Below the pieces are notes generated by a model that saw nothing but the letters and a program-made list of their open reading frames with translations, searched no databases and was not told where the DNA came from. Of a stretch of DNA of 64,000 bases, positions 62,283-64,000 are shown piece by piece. Made by a program: the position numbers and the translations under genes. Origin of the DNA: Actinobacteria bacterium 69-20 (lineage in GTDB: Bacteria > Actinomycetota > Actinomycetes > Mycobacteriales > Nakamurellaceae). Position 1 is the stretch's first letter; every line of letters begins with the position of its first letter. The stretch lies in contig MKSW01000003.1 of NCBI GenBank assembly GCA_001897425.1, forward strand, positions 254,412-318,411, in the 5' to 3' direction.

Positions 62283-63722
62283 ATGACCGCAGCCCCCGAA
62301 CTCAGCGAGGCCCGTCTGGCCCAGGCCGAGACGATTGACGCGCTCAGCACGTACCAGTTCGGCTGGTCCGACTCGGACGCGGCGGGCGCCACGGCGAAAC
62401 GCGGGCTCGACGAGGACGTGGTCCGTGGCATCTCGCACCTGAAGGACGAACCGGAGTGGATGCTCGAGCGCCGGCTCAAGGCGCTGAAGCTGTTCGAGCG
62501 GCAGCCGCTGCCCACCTGGGGCGCCGACCTGTCGGAGATCGACTTCGACAACATCAAGTACTTCGTGCGGTCGACGGAGCAGAAGGTCACCTCCTGGGAA
62601 GACCTGCCCGACGACATCAAGTACACCTATGACCGGATCGGCATCCCGGAGGCCGAGAAGCAGCAGATGATCGCCGGTGTCTCGGCGCAGTACGAGTCGG
62701 AGGTCGTCTACAACTCGATCCGCGAGGACCTCGCGCAGCAGGGCGTCGTGTTCCTTGATACCGACTCGGGCCTCAAGGAATACCCGGACCTGTTCGAGGA
62801 GTACTTCGGCAGCGTGATCCCGGCCGGCGACAACAAGTTCTCGGCGTTGAACACCGCGGTCTGGTCGGGCGGGTCGTTCGTCTATGTGCCGAAGGGCGTG
62901 CACGTGAAGATCCCGCTGCAGGCCTACTTCCGCATCAACACGGAGAACATGGGCCAGTTCGAGCGGACGCTGATCATCGTCGACGAAGACGCCTACGTGC
63001 ACTACGTCGAGGGCTGCACCGCGCCGGTGTACCGCTCCGATTCGCTGCACTCGGCGGTCGTCGAGATCATCGTGAAGAAGGGCGGCCGCTGCCGCTACAC
63101 CACCATCCAGAACTGGTCGACCAACGTCTACAACCTCGTCACGAAGCGCACCAAGGCCGAAGAGGGCGCGACGATGGAGTGGGTCGACGGGAACATCGGC
63201 GCGAAGGTGACGATGAAGTACCCGTCCGTGTGGATGATGGGGGAGCACGCCAAGGGATCGGTGCTGTCGGTGGCGTTCGCCGGCAAGGGCCAGCATCAGG
63301 ACACCGGTTCCAAGATGCTGCACCTGGCGCCGCACACCTCGTCCGAGATCATCTCCAAGTCGATCTCCCGGGAGGGCGGCCGCAGTTCCTACCGCGGGCT
63401 CGTGCAGGTGAACCCCGGCGCGCACCATTCGCGGTCCACCGTCAAATGTGACGCGCTCCTTGTCGACACGAAATCCCGCAGCGACACCTACCCGTACGTC
63501 GACATCCGCGAGGACGACGTGACGATGGGCCACGAGGCCACCGTGTCGAAGATCAGCGACGACCAGTTGTTCTACCTCATGAGCCGCGGGCTGACCGAGG
63601 AGGAGGCCATGGCGATGATCGTGCGCGGCTTCATCGAGCCGATCGCCAAGGAACTGCCGATGGAATACGCCCTGGAGTTGAACCGGCTGATCGAAATGCA
63701 GATGGAAGGGGCCGTCGGGTAG
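62283..63722 (+). CDS. sufB: Fe-S cluster assembly scaffold SufB
   Basis: The protein has 479 residues with AGAAGGA before the ATG. Conserved segments include [91 protein letters not shown] (conserved Cys) and [20 protein letters not shown]. It forms the SufBCD scaffold. No intein is present, unlike the M. tuberculosis orthologue. sufD follows 69 bp later. Confidence 0.96.
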   Translation: MTAAPELSEARLAQAETIDALSTYQFGWSDSDAAGATAKRGLDEDVVRGISHLKDEPEWMLERRLKALKLFERQPLPTWGADLSEIDFDNIKYFVRSTEQKVTSWEDLPDDIKYTYDRIGIPEAEKQQMIAGVSAQYESEVVYNSIREDLAQQGVVFLDTDSGLKEYPDLFEEYFGSVIPAGDNKFSALNTAVWSGGSFVYVPKGVHVKIPLQAYFRINTENMGQFERTLIIVDEDAYVHYVEGCTAPVYRSDSLHSAVVEIIVKKGGRCRYTTIQNWSTNVYNLVTKRTKAEEGATMEWVDGNIGAKVTMKYPSVWMMGEHAKGSVLSVAFAGKGQHQDTGSKMLHLAPHTSSEIISKSISREGGRSSYRGLVQVNPGAHHSRSTVKCDALLVDTKSRSDTYPYVDIREDDVTMGHEATVSKISDDQLFYLMSRGLTEEEAMAMIVRGFIEPIAKELPMEYALELNRLIEMQMEGAVG

Positions 63723-63791
63723 GCGCCGCCGCACCTCGACGAACCGTCCACGACACACAGAAGGGCTGACCGGCCGATCAGGCCTGACCTC

Positions 63792-64000
63792 ATGACGACA
63801 ACCCAGATCCTCAACCCGACCACAGGGCCGACGCTCGGCGGCCCCAACGGGCTTGCCGCGCATTCCCACGTCGGCGGGCGGACCGTCCGCACCTCCGGCG
63901 TCGCATCGCACCTGCACCCGGTCGCCTCCACCGACGTCGCCGACCATCCCGTGCCGACGTCGAAGAGCGAGCTGTGGAAGTTCGCGCCGCTGCGCAGGCT
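63792..64000 (+). CDS. sufD: SufD, N-terminal fragment cut by window edge
   Basis: The ATG at 63792 opens a frame that runs to the window end (69 codons). The visible part ends in PTSKSELWKFAPLRRL, the usual early SufD motif. Position directly after sufB supports the call. SufD partners SufB and SufC in Fe-S assembly. Confidence 0.85.
   Translation, partial: MTTTQILNPTTGPTLGGPNGLAAHSHVGGRTVRTSGVASHLHPVASTDVADHPVPTSKSELWKFAPLRR

Overview
The window is high-GC DNA from an actinomycete, and every recognised gene is of actinobacterial type. The order ribF, rpsO, pnp, M16 peptidase, dapB, dapA, RNase J, ftsK, and the order pgl-opcA-zwf-pgi-tal-tkt, ctaB, ctaA-ABC transporter, sufR-sufB-sufD, resemble mycobacterial-type chromosomes (Mycobacteriales or a close order). 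The genus cannot be fixed from this window. I saw no rRNA, tRNA, CRISPR array, transposase or integrase.

Region A (1-19.3 kb) is an envelope-glycan locus. It holds a large secreted beta-propeller/FnIII/LamG protein (cut by the left edge), a lipoprotein, a two-helix membrane protein, a CDP-alcohol phosphatidyltransferase, a PL14-like secreted polysaccharide lyase, a WecG/TagA glycosyltransferase, a GT4 glycosyltransferase, a UDP-glucose dehydrogenase, GDP-fucose synthesis (gmd, fcl), a polyprenyl-phosphate sugar-phosphate transferase, a TagD-like cytidylyltransferase and an aberrant GlmS paralogue. In its middle lie a stand-alone receiver, a NarL/LuxR response regulator and a HisKA_3 sensor kinase. 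Palindromes of the form CCCCAA-N2-TTGGGG occur before three transcription units of this locus and look like a dedicated operator set.

Region B (19.3-22 kb) has three consecutive LuxR-type regulators. Two have receiver domains that lost the phospho-acceptor Asp. Short tandem repeats lie in the spacers.

Region C (22-38.5 kb) is conserved housekeeping: riboflavin kinase/FAD synthetase, S15, PNPase, M16 peptidase, diaminopimelate synthesis (dapB, dapA), RNase J and FtsK. Small regulators and domain-of-unknown-function genes are interspersed.

Region D (38.44-46.55 kb) is an accessory block bounded by two identical 68-bp palindromic repeats. It holds a rifampin-phosphotransferase-like enzyme, a LuxR/AAA regulator split by one in-frame TAA, a DUF4386 membrane protein and a secreted beta-helix protein.

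Region E (46.5-64 kb) holds malate dehydrogenase, the pentose-phosphate operon (tkt-tal-pgi-zwf-opcA-pgl), heme O and heme A synthases, a VapBC pair with a clear palindromic operator, an ABC exporter, and the start of the SUF Fe-S assembly operon, which runs off the right edge.
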